This document shows, in pieces, positions 18,044-25,855 of a stretch of DNA of 64,000 bases. Below the pieces are notes generated by a model. The model did no database searches and was not told the origin of the DNA. It saw only the letters and a list, made by a program, of their open reading frames with translations. This DNA is from Pseudoalteromonas espejiana DSM 9414 (GTDB taxonomy: Bacteria; Pseudomonadota; Gammaproteobacteria; Enterobacterales; Alteromonadaceae): positions 558,001 through 622,000 of the forward strand of contig NZ_CP011029.1 in assembly GCF_002221525.1 (NCBI RefSeq), in the 5' to 3' direction. Position numbers and translations under genes: made by a program. Numbering within the stretch: position 1 is the first letter of the stretch; the number at the start of each line of letters is the position of its first letter.

Positions 18044-20299
18044 ATGAGTTTACGCACAAAATTAAAAAAAGTATTACCAAGTATTTCAATCACTGAACAA
18101 GAAGCGCTAGACGCGGGCGATGTATGGCTTGAAGGGTCAATCTACCAAGGTAAGCCTGATTTCAGCGCGCTACGCGATGTACCTGCAGCTACATTAAGCG
18201 CAGACGAGCAAGCATTCTTAGATGGCCCAGTACAAGAGCTACTAGGCATGATTGATGATTCAGTTATTCAAAACGGTATTCATTTACCAGATGAGATTTT
18301 AGAATTTTTGAAAAAAGAGCGTTTTTTCTCGCTTATCATTCCTAAGTCGTTTGGTGGTTTAGAGTTTAGCCCTTATGCAAATTCTACTATTGTGGCAACC
18401 ATTGCCACTAAAAGCTCTGCAGTAGCAGTGACTGTTATGGTTCCTAACTCATTAGGTCCAGGCGAGTTACTACTTCACTTTGGTACGCAAGAGCAGCAAG
18501 CACATTACTTACCTCGTCTTGCTAATGGCAGAGACATTCCATGTTTTGCATTAACAAGCCCTGAGGCGGGTTCTGATGCGGGCGGTATTCCAGATGTTGG
18601 TACTGTTACCAAAGGCATGCATAACGGCGAAGAAGTACTTGGCCTTGAAATTACATGGGACAAGCGCTACATCACACTTGCACCAATCGCAACGGTACTT
18701 GGTTTAGCGTTCAAAGTAGTTGACCCTGATGGTTTACTTGGCGGCAAAGAAAACCTAGGTATTACCTGTGCACTTATTCCAAAAGATCACCCAGGTGTAG
18801 AGCTTGGTAATCGTCATGATCCTATGGGTATTCGTTTTTATAACGGTACTACACGCGGTAACAAAGTATTTGTACCAATGGATTTTATTATTGGTGGGCA
18901 GAAAAACATTGGTCGTGGTTGGCAAATGCTGGTTAGCTGTTTAGGTGCTGGCCGTGGTATTTCATTACCTGCACTAGGTGTAAGTACATCACAAGTGGCA
19001 TTTAAATCAGCATCAGAATACGCAGCAGTGCGTGAGCAGTTTGGTTTATCAATTGGCCAGTTTGAAGGTATTCAAGAAAAGCTAGCCGACATTGCAGGTA
19101 AAACGTACCTACAAGAAGCAATGCGCGTGCTTACAACTGAAGGCTTAGGCATGGGCTTAAAACCATCAGTAGTGACAGCTATTGCTAAATACCATATGAC
19201 AGAGCTTGGCCGCGACGTGCTAGATTCAGCAATGGATATTCAAGCAGGTAAAGCAATTCAAAATGGCCCGCAAAACACCCTTGCCAGCGGTTATGTTGCA
19301 CAGCCAATTGCTATTACAGTAGAAGGCGCGAACATTCTTACTCGTAACCTGATGATTTTTGGTCAAGGTGTAATGCGTTGTCACCCATATTTACAATCTA
19401 TGGTTGAATCAATCCACAGTGATGACAAAAATGCAGACAAAGAATTTAACGGCATTTTACGTAAAACAATTGGTTACAGCACAGCAAACAGCTTACGTGC
19501 GTTCCGTTTAGGTGTTTTACCATTTACTGCAAGCGCCAACTCAGCGCTACCAGAAGTACGTGAGTACGAAAAAGCCGTGCATAAGTTATCAGCTAAATTA
19601 GCGGTATACGCAGACTTCTCGTTACTTGTACTTGGCGGTAAATTAAAACAAGCTGAAATGCTATCAGCACGTTTAGGCGATGTAATGAGCTTTTTATATG
19701 CGGCAATGGCATCAATCAAGTATTACGAGCAAAAAGTAGCAAGCAGCGAACGTGAGCAAGCCGCACCTTACTTCCATTACGCAACTCGTTTTGCACTGCA
19801 AAGCGCTGAAGAAGCATTGCATAAGTTTTTAGATAACTTCCCTGCAAGTGGTACTCGTAAGTTTATACGTTTTGTAACGATGAACTACTCAACTAAAATG
19901 CCAAAAATTAGCGATGACTTAATTCGCGAATTAGCTAAGCAAGCTCAGCTTGATACTGCATTTAAAGCGCAAATTACGCATTTAGTTAAACCAGTAGAAG
20001 GCGATGGTCATTACATTAATGAGCAAGCCTACAAAGCTAAAATGGCATCACTTGGTGAGCTGGCTAAAGTTAAAAAAGCTCTGCGAGCTAAAGCAATTAA
20101 GCCAGGTACACGTTTTGCTATTACGCTTGATAACGCACTAGCGGCAAACGTAATTACCGCTGCTGAACACGCGCAATTAGTTGATTACAACAAAAAGCGT
20201 GAAAAAGCGATTCGTGTAGATGAGTTCGACTTTGATATGAACTTACTAGATGACAACGCTCAGCCAGTTAACCCACTTAAAAGTGTAGTTAACCAATAA
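18044..20299 (+). CDS. fadE: acyl-CoA dehydrogenase FadE
   Basis: A 751-residue FAD-dependent acyl-CoA dehydrogenase of the large FadE type, catalysing the first oxidation in fatty-acid beta-oxidation. The dehydrogenase core spans about 80-460, with CFALTSPEAGSDAGGIPD, RFYNGTTRGNKVFVP and GAGRGISLPALG. A C-terminal DUF1974-like region follows (about 460-740). E. coli FadE is about 60 residues longer with an N-terminal membrane segment; that segment is missing here, as in many marine relatives. The gene is monocistronic, flanked by terminators, with a FadR-like site at its start. Confidence 0.93.
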   Translation: MSLRTKLKKVLPSISITEQEALDAGDVWLEGSIYQGKPDFSALRDVPAATLSADEQAFLDGPVQELLGMIDDSVIQNGIHLPDEILEFLKKERFFSLIIPKSFGGLEFSPYANSTIVATIATKSSAVAVTVMVPNSLGPGELLLHFGTQEQQAHYLPRLANGRDIPCFALTSPEAGSDAGGIPDVGTVTKGMHNGEEVLGLEITWDKRYITLAPIATVLGLAFKVVDPDGLLGGKENLGITCALIPKDHPGVELGNRHDPMGIRFYNGTTRGNKVFVPMDFIIGGQKNIGRGWQMLVSCLGAGRGISLPALGVSTSQVAFKSASEYAAVREQFGLSIGQFEGIQEKLADIAGKTYLQEAMRVLTTEGLGMGLKPSVVTAIAKYHMTELGRDVLDSAMDIQAGKAIQNGPQNTLASGYVAQPIAITVEGANILTRNLMIFGQGVMRCHPYLQSMVESIHSDDKNADKEFNGILRKTIGYSTANSLRAFRLGVLPFTASANSALPEVREYEKAVHKLSAKLAVYADFSLLVLGGKLKQAEMLSARLGDVMSFLYAAMASIKYYEQKVASSEREQAAPYFHYATRFALQSAEEALHKFLDNFPASGTRKFIRFVTMNYSTKMPKISDDLIRELAKQAQLDTAFKAQITHLVKPVEGDGHYINEQAYKAKMASLGELAKVKKALRAKAIKPGTRFAITLDNALAANVITAAEHAQLVDYNKKREKAIRVDEFDFDMNLLDDNAQPVNPLKSVVNQ

Positions 20300-20317
20300 C
20301 ATTAAATTCAATGATGC

Positions 20318-20345
20318 AAAGCGCCCGCAGTACCGGCGCTTTTAT
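20318..20345 (+). terminator. fadE terminator 1
   Basis: Stem AAAGCGCC (20318-20325) / GGCGCTTT (20335-20342) followed by TTATT. Confidence 0.8.
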
Positions 20346-20368
20346 TCTCGATAAAAAATTAGTGTGGA

Positions 20369-20402
20369 GCCTCGTTTGTTTAAAACCAAGCGGGGCTTTT
20401 TT
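20369..20402 (+). terminator. fadE terminator 2
   Basis: Stem GCCTCGTTTG (20369-20378) / CAAGCGGGGC (20387-20396), two G-U pairs, followed by six T. This tandem terminator insulates the cassette array downstream from fadE transcription. Confidence 0.8.
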
Positions 20403-20826
20403 GTGTGTGTTTTAAAGTAGAAATAGATAGCGGTATTGGCTCTAAAGCGAATATGTATGTGTAAATGATTAAAAAGAGATGCTTATAATCTTGAAAAAGG
20501 GCTAATAACCCTGTTGGCACCTTTTATAGGAAGTGGATTGATACCCGCAGTATTGAAATGGATATAGGCAGTAATCAAAACATATGATTTTAAATCTTTA
20601 TTAACAGTATTTTTATACAACTTTTGTGTTTTCCTACTGAGTCATGAAATGAGGAAGTTTTCCTTTTTTTTACACATTATTTAATTAACAGTCGGGCATA
20701 AAATTTAAAGCTGGCAATGTGTTACAGGTTTTGTTACTAATATTATAAAGTAACTATGGGGACGCCCATTGCTCATGAAAAGAGGAAAGTGTCCTTTGAT
20801 AAAATTGTTAGCTGCCTGTCTTAACT
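20403..20826. other. gene-free left flank of the cassette array
   Basis: 424 bp with no credible gene and no integrase reading frame on either strand. It holds two similar copies of a short motif, CATGAAATGAGGAAGTTTTC (from 20644) and CATGAAAAGAGGAAAGTGTC (from about 20774). A GTTAGCT heptamer at 20807-20813 resembles an attC/attI recombination core. No partner boxes for a complete attC were found, so an attI or eroded attC is only a possibility. A promoter driving the first cassette probably lies here but could not be placed. Confidence 0.4.
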
Positions 20827-21255
20827 ATGAATGAAGAATTTACAATACAATTTGATTTTCAAAGCTGCTCAGTTGTAATTGAAAACGATTGTACATCAGT
20901 GTGGGCTTATCAAATCACATCGAAAGAGCAAGATGTTGCGAAGGACGCTTTTGTTATCAGTCCAATTGCCCCAAAAGAAGAATTCGACTATCAATCTATA
21001 AAAGCTGGAAATCCACCCAAACTCGTTACAAAGTTTGCTTCTAATAGAGCCTATAACGAATCATTTAATGAAAGCGATTTTTCTGTTTCAGAATCAAAAA
21101 ATAAGGATATTTGTATCTATTTCAAAAATGAACCGTTCGCTGCAATTTACGCAGATGAGCCGAGAAGTTATTCTAAATCGCTGTCTGCCGTATGCGGGTT
21201 TGGTAATCCGTGGTCAGAAAAATTGTATGTTTCAGCTTTTATGCAAGGCAGCTAA
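20827..21255 (+). CDS. cassette 1 gene: hypothetical protein
   Basis: 142 residues, not recognised. It is soluble and acidic, with no signal peptide or membrane segment. A central run of Ser, Glu and Lys (NESFNESDFSVSESKNK) and a C-terminal VCGFGNPWSEKLYVSAF are the most distinctive stretches. The TAA stop (21253-21255) lies inside the R'' box of the following attC site, as is common for integron cassettes. No clear Shine-Dalgarno precedes ATG 20827. Being the first gene, it may be read from a promoter in the left flank. Confidence 0.6.
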   Translation: MNEEFTIQFDFQSCSVVIENDCTSVWAYQITSKEQDVAKDAFVISPIAPKEEFDYQSIKAGNPPKLVTKFASNRAYNESFNESDFSVSESKNKDICIYFKNEPFAAIYADEPRSYSKSLSAVCGFGNPWSEKLYVSAFMQGS

Positions 21256-21366
21256 CAAATGCATTAACACTCGCTGCGCTCGCTAGGGACAATAACACGT
21301 AGGCTCCCTGCGCTTCGCTTGGTATTGTAGCCTACGTGTTTTTGCCCGTTATGCGGAGCGTTATAT
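21250..21366 (+). repeat. attC recombination site 1 (117 bp)
   Basis: The outer arms pair as GCTAAC...GCATTAAC at the left and GTTATGC...GCGTTATAT at the right, with the extra base in L'' (GCATTAAC against GCATAAC) that marks the attC bottom strand. An inner inverted repeat (ACGTAGGCT near 21298 / AGCCTACGT near 21329) forms the variable stem. Crossover would be between G21360 and T21361. Confidence 0.85.
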
Positions 21367-21379
21367 ACCTAGGGAAGTT

Positions 21380-21820
21380 ATGGTTATACATTCAAAATCA
21401 GTTCAAATACTAGCGTATATTTGTGCTGTAATTCTAATTCCAGTGTACACCTTTGGTTCGTTAGCTCTTTTTTACGCCACTTATAAATCTACTCTCAACC
21501 CTGATGTTTTAGTTACTTTGTTTATCGCAGTTGTTTCTGTTGTAGTTAGCTTATTTGGCTATAAGAGCATGTATTTGCTAGTACGTTTCCTCAAAACACT
21601 TAAGCTTAGTTTCGAATTTGATGAAAATGGTATTGCTTTGAATTCTGAAAATGAGGTTCAACATTACGCTTGGGATGAGTTAAAAAACTCTAAAGACTAT
21701 CCTAGTTGCCAAGTTTTTTGTTTGCTGTCTAAAGATGGGAATCATATATTTTCTATTTGGGAGTATGCTAAAAATTATAGTGAGTTTAGAAAAATGGCTT
21801 TAGAGAAAATCGGTATATAA
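21380..21820 (+). CDS. cassette 2 gene: two-TM membrane protein
   Basis: 146 residues with two strong transmembrane helices (about 9-33 and 43-68) and a cytoplasmic C-terminal domain of about 75 residues. That domain starts LSFEFDENGIALNSENEVQHYAWDEL, a pattern reminiscent of PH-like domains of small bacterial membrane proteins (YcxB-like); this is a weak resemblance. GGGAAG lies 5-6 nt before ATG 21380. The stop codon lies in the R'' box of attC 2. Function is unknown. Confidence 0.65.
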   Translation: MVIHSKSVQILAYICAVILIPVYTFGSLALFYATYKSTLNPDVLVTLFIAVVSVVVSLFGYKSMYLLVRFLKTLKLSFEFDENGIALNSENEVQHYAWDELKNSKDYPSCQVFCLLSKDGNHIFSIWEYAKNYSEFRKMALEKIGI

Positions 21821-21915
21821 CAAGCTGTTCAAGCGGGACTGCTAACAGTTGGCTCGGTTTCGCTTCGCTACACATTTTAGCCAACAATTATCAGCCCCTT
21901 AACAGGGCGTTAGTT
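21815..21915 (+). repeat. attC recombination site 2 (101 bp)
   Basis: Left arm TATAACAAGCTGTTCAAGCG and right arm CAGCCCCTTAACAGGGCGTT are complementary apart from the extrahelical base, and the inner GTTGGCT / AGCCAAC pair forms the stem. The crossover core is G^TTAGTT at 21909-21915. The form is close to the Vibrio-type attC. Confidence 0.9.
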
Positions 21916-21930
21916 GCTAAAGGAAGGAAT

Positions 21931-22368
21931 ATGGATATTGAGGCAGCTGATACGGCGTCTTGGAACATCGCAGAGAGTAAAGTGAATGGGCAACCGAGTA
22001 TAATCAGGTATAGACCCGATTTGCATTTTTTACTTGGTGACAAAAATTACCCTAAAAACCTTACTATATTTTGGGATTATGAATACTCTGATTCGAGCGG
22101 TATGCCGTCTAATACGTTGAGTGAGGAAATGCGTCAGTTCGAAGATGCAATAGTCCCCATATTAGATATTGATAGACTTGCCATTTTTGTTTTTGCTTAT
22201 ACCGTAAATGGAACAAGGGAATGGCATTTTTATACAAATGATATAAATGCGGTGGGTGAAAGAATTAATTCTGCACTGTCAAGTTTGCCGAAGTTTCCCA
22301 TAGAAATGCAAGTTGAAACCGATGCGGATTGGACAAAATTAAGAGAAGTGTATGAGCTTTGTAGTTGA
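21931..22368 (+). CDS. cassette 3 gene: DUF695 domain protein
   Basis: 145 residues resembling the DUF695 family. The pattern includes W at the start (ASWNIAES), a PSIIRYRPDL strand, IFWDYEY, and a FAYTVNGTREWHFYTND motif near residue 95 that is characteristic of the family. The biochemical role of DUF695 is not established; it is often found in small mobile-element or immunity-like proteins. A good Shine-Dalgarno (AGGAAGG) lies 5 nt before ATG 21931. It is followed 6 nt later by attC 3. Confidence 0.7.
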   Translation: MDIEAADTASWNIAESKVNGQPSIIRYRPDLHFLLGDKNYPKNLTIFWDYEYSDSSGMPSNTLSEEMRQFEDAIVPILDIDRLAIFVFAYTVNGTREWHFYTNDINAVGERINSALSSLPKFPIEMQVETDADWTKLREVYELCS

Positions 22369-22374
22369 GATCGC

Positions 22375-22443
22375 AACTAAGGAATCGATAAAGGCGGATA
22401 TCTGGGAAAAGCGCCCAGCTACCGCTTATCGAAAGTGTTAGAA
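22375..22443 (+). repeat. attC recombination site 3 (69 bp)
   Basis: A short site: left arm CTAAGGAATCGATAAAGGCG pairs with CGCTTATCGAAAGTGTTAG, with an extra A in the left L box. The inner CTGGG / CCCAG pair closes the stem. The crossover core is G^TTAGAA at 22437-22443. The left R'' box (CTAAGG) departs from the usual YAAC. Confidence 0.8.
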
Positions 22444-22472
22444 GCCAAAAGGCATTTTACTAACGAGGAAAT

Positions 22473-22808
22473 ATGAAAAAACTATTCTCTCTAGTGTTTT
22501 TACTACTACTTGCTGGGTGTAGCAAACCGTTACCGGATGACAAATTAGTCTATGCCGGCGAGTGGAAAAGTAAAGAGATGTACCTGCTTATTTTGGAAGA
22601 TGGAACAGTTTCATACCAGCGCTTGCAAAGAGGTGGAAAGACCTCTATCAATGGACCTCTACAAGAATTTATTGGCGATGACTTCATTGTAGGGCTTAGT
22701 TTTTTTACCACCAAGTTTAATGTCTCTCAGCCACCAACACTATCAAATGGGGAATGGACAATAATTGTCGATGGGGTAAAGCTTAAAAAAACAGAAGAGG
22801 ATATATGA
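22473..22808 (+). CDS. cassette 4 gene: small lipoprotein
   Basis: 111 residues with a clear lipoprotein signal (MKKLFSLVFLLLLAGC, lipobox Cys16). The mature domain of about 95 residues contains YAGEWKSKEMYLLILEDGTVSYQR, a beta-rich pattern like small periplasmic lipocalin-like or DUF domains, but no named family could be assigned. GAGGAAAT lies just before ATG 22473. Exported lipoproteins are common cargo of chromosomal cassette arrays. Confidence 0.7.
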   Translation: MKKLFSLVFLLLLAGCSKPLPDDKLVYAGEWKSKEMYLLILEDGTVSYQRLQRGGKTSINGPLQEFIGDDFIVGLSFFTTKFNVSQPPTLSNGEWTIIVDGVKLKKTEEDI

Positions 22809-22817
22809 GCGAATGGC

Positions 22818-22929
22818 TTCTAACAAAACGCTTAAGTCGCATCCCGCTGCGCGGGCTGCTGGGACAAAAAACAAAGTGCGGCTTCGCTATTCTCGCACTG
22901 TGTTTTTGCCCCTTAGCTTAGTGTTAGAT
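22818..22929 (+). repeat. attC recombination site 4 (112 bp)
   Basis: Left boxes TCTAACAAAACGCTTAAG and right boxes CCTTAGCTTAGTGTTAGAT are complementary with one extra base on the left. Inner repeats ACAAAGTGCG / CGCACTGTGT form the variable stem. The crossover core is G^TTAGAT at 22923-22929. Confidence 0.85.
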
Positions 22930-22939
22930 TTCTAGAATT

Positions 22940-23320
22940 ATGACCGAACATGAATCAATGCATGAACTAATTATTAAATGGCACAATACTAAAAAATGGG
23001 CTGAATTATTAATTTGTGAAAAACTAAATTTATCAAATGCAGAAGATATCCTTTTACCTGAAAATCGTGGTAAAAAACCAATCACGGGTACTGAATGGTT
23101 TTACAGAACACACGGTAAAGGAGTTGATATATTCAAAGAAGGTAATAAAGGTGGTATTGATTTTAATTTTGGCTCTGAAAAATTAGATAGCTATAAATTA
23201 AAAGGTTTTATGATCAAACAATTAAACGACGGTAATTTAATTAAGAAAAATTATCGTCAATTACTACAAGATTCAAATTTGTGGGATAGTACATTTAGCA
23301 TCATACAAACCGAAATCTAA
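22940..23320 (+). CDS. cassette 5 gene: hypothetical protein (possibly DUF6896-like)
   Basis: 126 residues, basic, soluble. The stretch GTEWFYRTHGKGVDIF ... GGIDFNFG, where most of the conserved-looking residues fall, resembles the DUF6896 family (a pattern remembered, not searched). No catalytic motif is recognised. There is no good Shine-Dalgarno in front of ATG 22940, which lies 11 nt after attC 4. The stop codon is within the R'' box of attC 5. Confidence 0.6.
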   Translation: MTEHESMHELIIKWHNTKKWAELLICEKLNLSNAEDILLPENRGKKPITGTEWFYRTHGKGVDIFKEGNKGGIDFNFGSEKLDSYKLKGFMIKQLNDGNLIKKNYRQLLQDSNLWDSTFSIIQTEI

Positions 23321-23418
23321 CAAAGGCAATTAAACGGACAGCTAAATGTTGGTTGCTGTTCGTGCCTCACAACAATTATAACCAACCTTTATCTGACCGC
23401 TTATTGCGGGCGTTAGGT
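23315..23418 (+). repeat. attC recombination site 5 (104 bp)
   Basis: Left boxes ATCTAACAAAGGCAATTAAA and right boxes CCGCTTATTGCGGGCGTTAG, with inner ATGTTGGTT / AACCAACCT forming the stem. The crossover core is G^TTAGGT at 23412-23418. Confidence 0.88.
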
Positions 23419-23535
23419 GCTTGTGGATATTCAGCGTTTGGTTGGTTGTGAGTCAAAAAGTGTAGCCATTGCAGGGACAAAGAAATAGATTCTGCATGGA
23501 AGGAGGACTCTGCGCCTAATATTTCCACTCAATAT

Positions 23536-23862
23536 GTGTATTTATACTTGAGTTGTGGAACCCTTTATCAAGTTTCACCCTGTGAAATTTCTTTGTCCCC
23601 TAATTCTTACCCGTCGCTCAGTTTATCCGTTTGCAAGTTAGAACGCCAAAACTGTTACCTTACTTTCGCTAACGGTAAGAAAACTCAACCGGTAGAGTTA
23701 CTTGGGTTAACTTCAAACGAGGTTGTCAGTCGTCTTTCAATATCAGATTCTATGGGTGAAGGTTACGCAACTGAATACTGCCTAGATTTAGAAAGCTCTA
23801 AGAGTATAATCATTCGTCATATAATGCCGCCAATGATGCTCGTTTTAGAAAGTAGATTTTGA
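23536..23862 (+). CDS. cassette 6 gene: hypothetical protein, start uncertain
   Basis: 108 residues from GTG 23536, not recognised; Ser/Leu/Cys-rich in the first half. No Shine-Dalgarno sits at a proper distance from this GTG. The same frame is open upstream to 23452 and would add VKKCSHCRDKEIDSAW..., which includes a CxxC pair resembling a zinc-ribbon start, yet it has no ATG, GTG or TTG codon. The true start may be a rare codon or may have been lost by mutation, in which case the cassette would be decaying. It is flanked by attC 5 and attC 6. Confidence 0.5.
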   Translation: MYLYLSCGTLYQVSPCEISLSPNSYPSLSLSVCKLERQNCYLTFANGKKTQPVELLGLTSNEVVSRLSISDSMGEGYATEYCLDLESSKSIIIRHIMPPMMLVLESRF

Positions 23863-23869
23863 GAAACGC

Positions 23870-23983
23870 ACTTAACAAGGGCATTAAGGCTCGTAAACTC
23901 GCTCGGACAATTAATAATAGGTTATTGTCGCTGCGTTCAATATTTTAGCCCATTATAAATTGCCGCTTAGGTAAGCGTTAGCA
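23870..23983 (+). repeat. attC recombination site 6 (114 bp)
   Basis: The R'' box ACTTAAC (23870-23876) fits the consensus RYYYAAC exactly. L'' is GCATTAAGGC and the right side is GCCGCTTAGGTAAGCGTTAG. The crossover core is G^TTAGCA at 23977-23983. Confidence 0.85.
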
Positions 23984-24070
23984 ATTTAATTTAACATGTA
24001 GGAAATCTTTTAACCCCTTTTGGTGTGTTTGGACGTTATTAAAAAACAATAATAAAATTTCAGGAAGAAT

Positions 24071-25372
24071 ATGAATAATAAAATACTAAAACCTCTCGCT
24101 ATTGGCTCATTAGTTTTATGTAATTCAGTTGCGGCGGCAGATTGTCGTGATGTGTCACAAATTATTGCCAATCAACTTGAATATAACTACGTCATTGAAA
24201 ATACAGCAACAACGTTAGCTCAGTTAATGCGTTCGCAAGCATTTTTGTCTGGTTGTGAACGTCAAAACTCATCTGAAGATATTGCTGAATTTATGACTTT
24301 GGAATTAAACAAGATTGCAAATGATAAACACCTCTCTGTCGTTTATGACCCCCAATGGGTAAATGAGCTCAAAACATACCATTCATCAGCACAAACTAAA
24401 GCGTTTTCGGATAGTCGAGCCATGGAGACTCCGACAGATAACTATGGTTTTAAAAAAGTTGAAATGCTTGATGGAAATATTGGCTACCTTGACATAAGAG
24501 CCTTCTCTGATAGCCATTTAGGTGGTGAAACGCTTGAAAATGCGATGAAATTTTTACAGCATTCGGATGGCATTATTATTGATTTGAGAAACAATTTTGG
24601 TGGTAGCCCATTTATGGTGACTTCCTTAGCAAGTTACTTTTTTGATTTAGATACCGTTCACTTATCAACCTTTGAACAACGTGCAAACGGTGTGTTAACG
24701 CAAACGCAAGATTGGACGTCACCATATGTGCCAGGCCCTAGATTCAAAGATACTCCCCTGTATATTCTGACCAGCAGTAATTCTGCATCGGCAGCAGAAA
24801 GTTTCAGTTATGCTATGAAAAATTTAACTAGAGCAACCATTGTTGGAGAGGTAACTGCTGGCGCTGCTCATGGTAGAAGTGCAGAAATAGTAAATAACAA
24901 TTATATACTTACTTTACCATCTACACGACCTGTTGACCCACGAACAAAAGATAATTGGGAAAGAAAAGGTGTAAAACCACATATAGAAACGAGCAGCGAT
25001 AATGCACTTAACGTGGCTTATGCTGAGGTGCTAAATACCCTAATCAATATTAAGAGTAGTAACTTACACTTGCACGAATGGGTCTATCCTTTGGTTAAAG
25101 CAAAATCTAACCAATACCAGCCAAACCAGAGTGATATTAATAAAATTATAGGCACATACGGTGAGCGCAAAATTGTTCTAAAAAATGATAAACTTTATTA
25201 TCAATATTTGGATGAACCAGGCTATGAAATCGAGCTTCTTGATAAAGAGACCATTATTTTTAAGGCCTTCTCTGAAGCTAGGTTGCATGCAATATACAAA
25301 GATAATAAGGTTATTGCAGTGAAAATGCTATCTTTTGGCGAAGAGCCAAGAGAATTTCAAAGAACGATGTGA
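24071..25372 (+). CDS. cassette 7 gene: S41 family serine peptidase (secreted)
   Basis: 433 residues with a Sec signal peptide (about 1-23, ending SVAAA). A tail-specific-protease-type S41 core covers about 130-320: YLDIRAFSD, a DLRNNFGGSPFMV strand, and SNSASAAESFSY with the probable nucleophile S238. There is no PDZ domain, so it is closer to the IRBP/C-terminal-processing S41 branch with an N-terminal helical region (29-110). A C-terminal extension of about 100 residues follows. AGGAAG lies 4-5 nt before the ATG. A cassette gene of 1.3 kb is large for an integron array. Substrate unknown. Confidence 0.85.
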   Translation: MNNKILKPLAIGSLVLCNSVAAADCRDVSQIIANQLEYNYVIENTATTLAQLMRSQAFLSGCERQNSSEDIAEFMTLELNKIANDKHLSVVYDPQWVNELKTYHSSAQTKAFSDSRAMETPTDNYGFKKVEMLDGNIGYLDIRAFSDSHLGGETLENAMKFLQHSDGIIIDLRNNFGGSPFMVTSLASYFFDLDTVHLSTFEQRANGVLTQTQDWTSPYVPGPRFKDTPLYILTSSNSASAAESFSYAMKNLTRATIVGEVTAGAAHGRSAEIVNNNYILTLPSTRPVDPRTKDNWERKGVKPHIETSSDNALNVAYAEVLNTLINIKSSNLHLHEWVYPLVKAKSNQYQPNQSDINKIIGTYGERKIVLKNDKLYYQYLDEPGYEIELLDKETIIFKAFSEARLHAIYKDNKVIAVKMLSFGEEPREFQRTM

Positions 25373-25377
25373 AAATT

Positions 25378-25475
25378 GCTAGTAAGTTGTTCAAAAGGAC
25401 AATAAACATTTGTTTTTGCTCTTTCATCGCTAATTTTAGCCAATTATTTTATTGCCTCTTATCAAGGCGTTATAT
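25378..25475 (+). repeat. attC recombination site 7 (98 bp, degenerate left box)
   Basis: The right side TTGCCTCTTATCAAGGCGTT and core G^TTATAT (25469-25475) are intact, and the inner TCGCTAATTTTAGCCAATTA resembles the other sites. The left R'' reads GCTAGTAAG where TAACAAG would be expected, so recombination here may be impaired. Confidence 0.75.
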
Positions 25476-25493
25476 ACAAAAGGATAATAGCGC

Positions 25494-25718
25494 ATGAATA
25501 TCAATGCAACGCTAATTGGAGAGATAATATTTATCTCAGTAATTGTTATTGGCATCCTAAGTTATTACTTTGGTAAACGTAAAACTAGTACACCTAAAAT
25601 AGCGACCTTAATTGGTGTTCTATTGTCTTTTATTCCCCCATTTGGTTTGATTTATCTTACTATTCTGGTATTAAAAAAAGATATTAATCAAAGCAATAGC
25701 GGTGCAACACTCGGGTGA
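25494..25718 (+). CDS. cassette 8 gene: small two-TM membrane protein
   Basis: 74 residues: helix 1 about 8-27, a basic loop (GKRKTSTPK), helix 2 about 38-61, and a short polar tail. No family recognised. AGGA lies 12 nt upstream of ATG 25494. After its stop there is only a fragment resembling the middle of an attC (25730-25765, GTTGGCTTTGCTTCTGCGTT and TGCTAATTTTG) without flanking boxes, so this last cassette seems to have lost its attC. Confidence 0.6.
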   Translation: MNINATLIGEIIFISVIVIGILSYYFGKRKTSTPKIATLIGVLLSFIPPFGLIYLTILVLKKDINQSNSGATLG

Positions 25719-25782
25719 ATTTCACAAAAAACTGTTGGCTTTGCTTCTGCGTTGCTAATTTTGACCGACGGAAATAAACAAG

Positions 25783-25855
25783 ACACCCATCTTAATTTTT
25801 GCATTTCCAATAAGAATTTAGTGTACACCTTGGACAGGTAAATTAAGGTGAGTGT
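25783..25855. repeat. 73-bp imperfect inverted-repeat unit at the right edge of the array
   Basis: ACACCCATCTTAATTT (25783-25798) is complementary to AAATTAAGGTGAGTGT (25840-25855) at 14 of 16 positions, with 41 bp between. Inside lies GTGTACAC, itself a palindrome. No reading frame. It could be a REP/MITE-like relic; family not established. Confidence 0.45.

Noticed and set aside
20807..20813. GTTAGCT as a complete attI/attC site before cassette 1
   Set aside because: Only the core heptamer is present; no pairing L and R boxes were found upstream, so it is noted in the flank entry but not called as a site.
21035..21286. 83-codon frame on the plus strand inside cassette 1 and attC 1
   Set aside because: It overlaps the better cassette 1 gene in another frame and runs into the attC stem; composition is unlike protein.
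21250..25475. CRISPR array interpretation of the repeated structures
   Set aside because: The repeated units differ in sequence and length, are 320-1490 bp apart and each follows a gene; attC architecture explains them.
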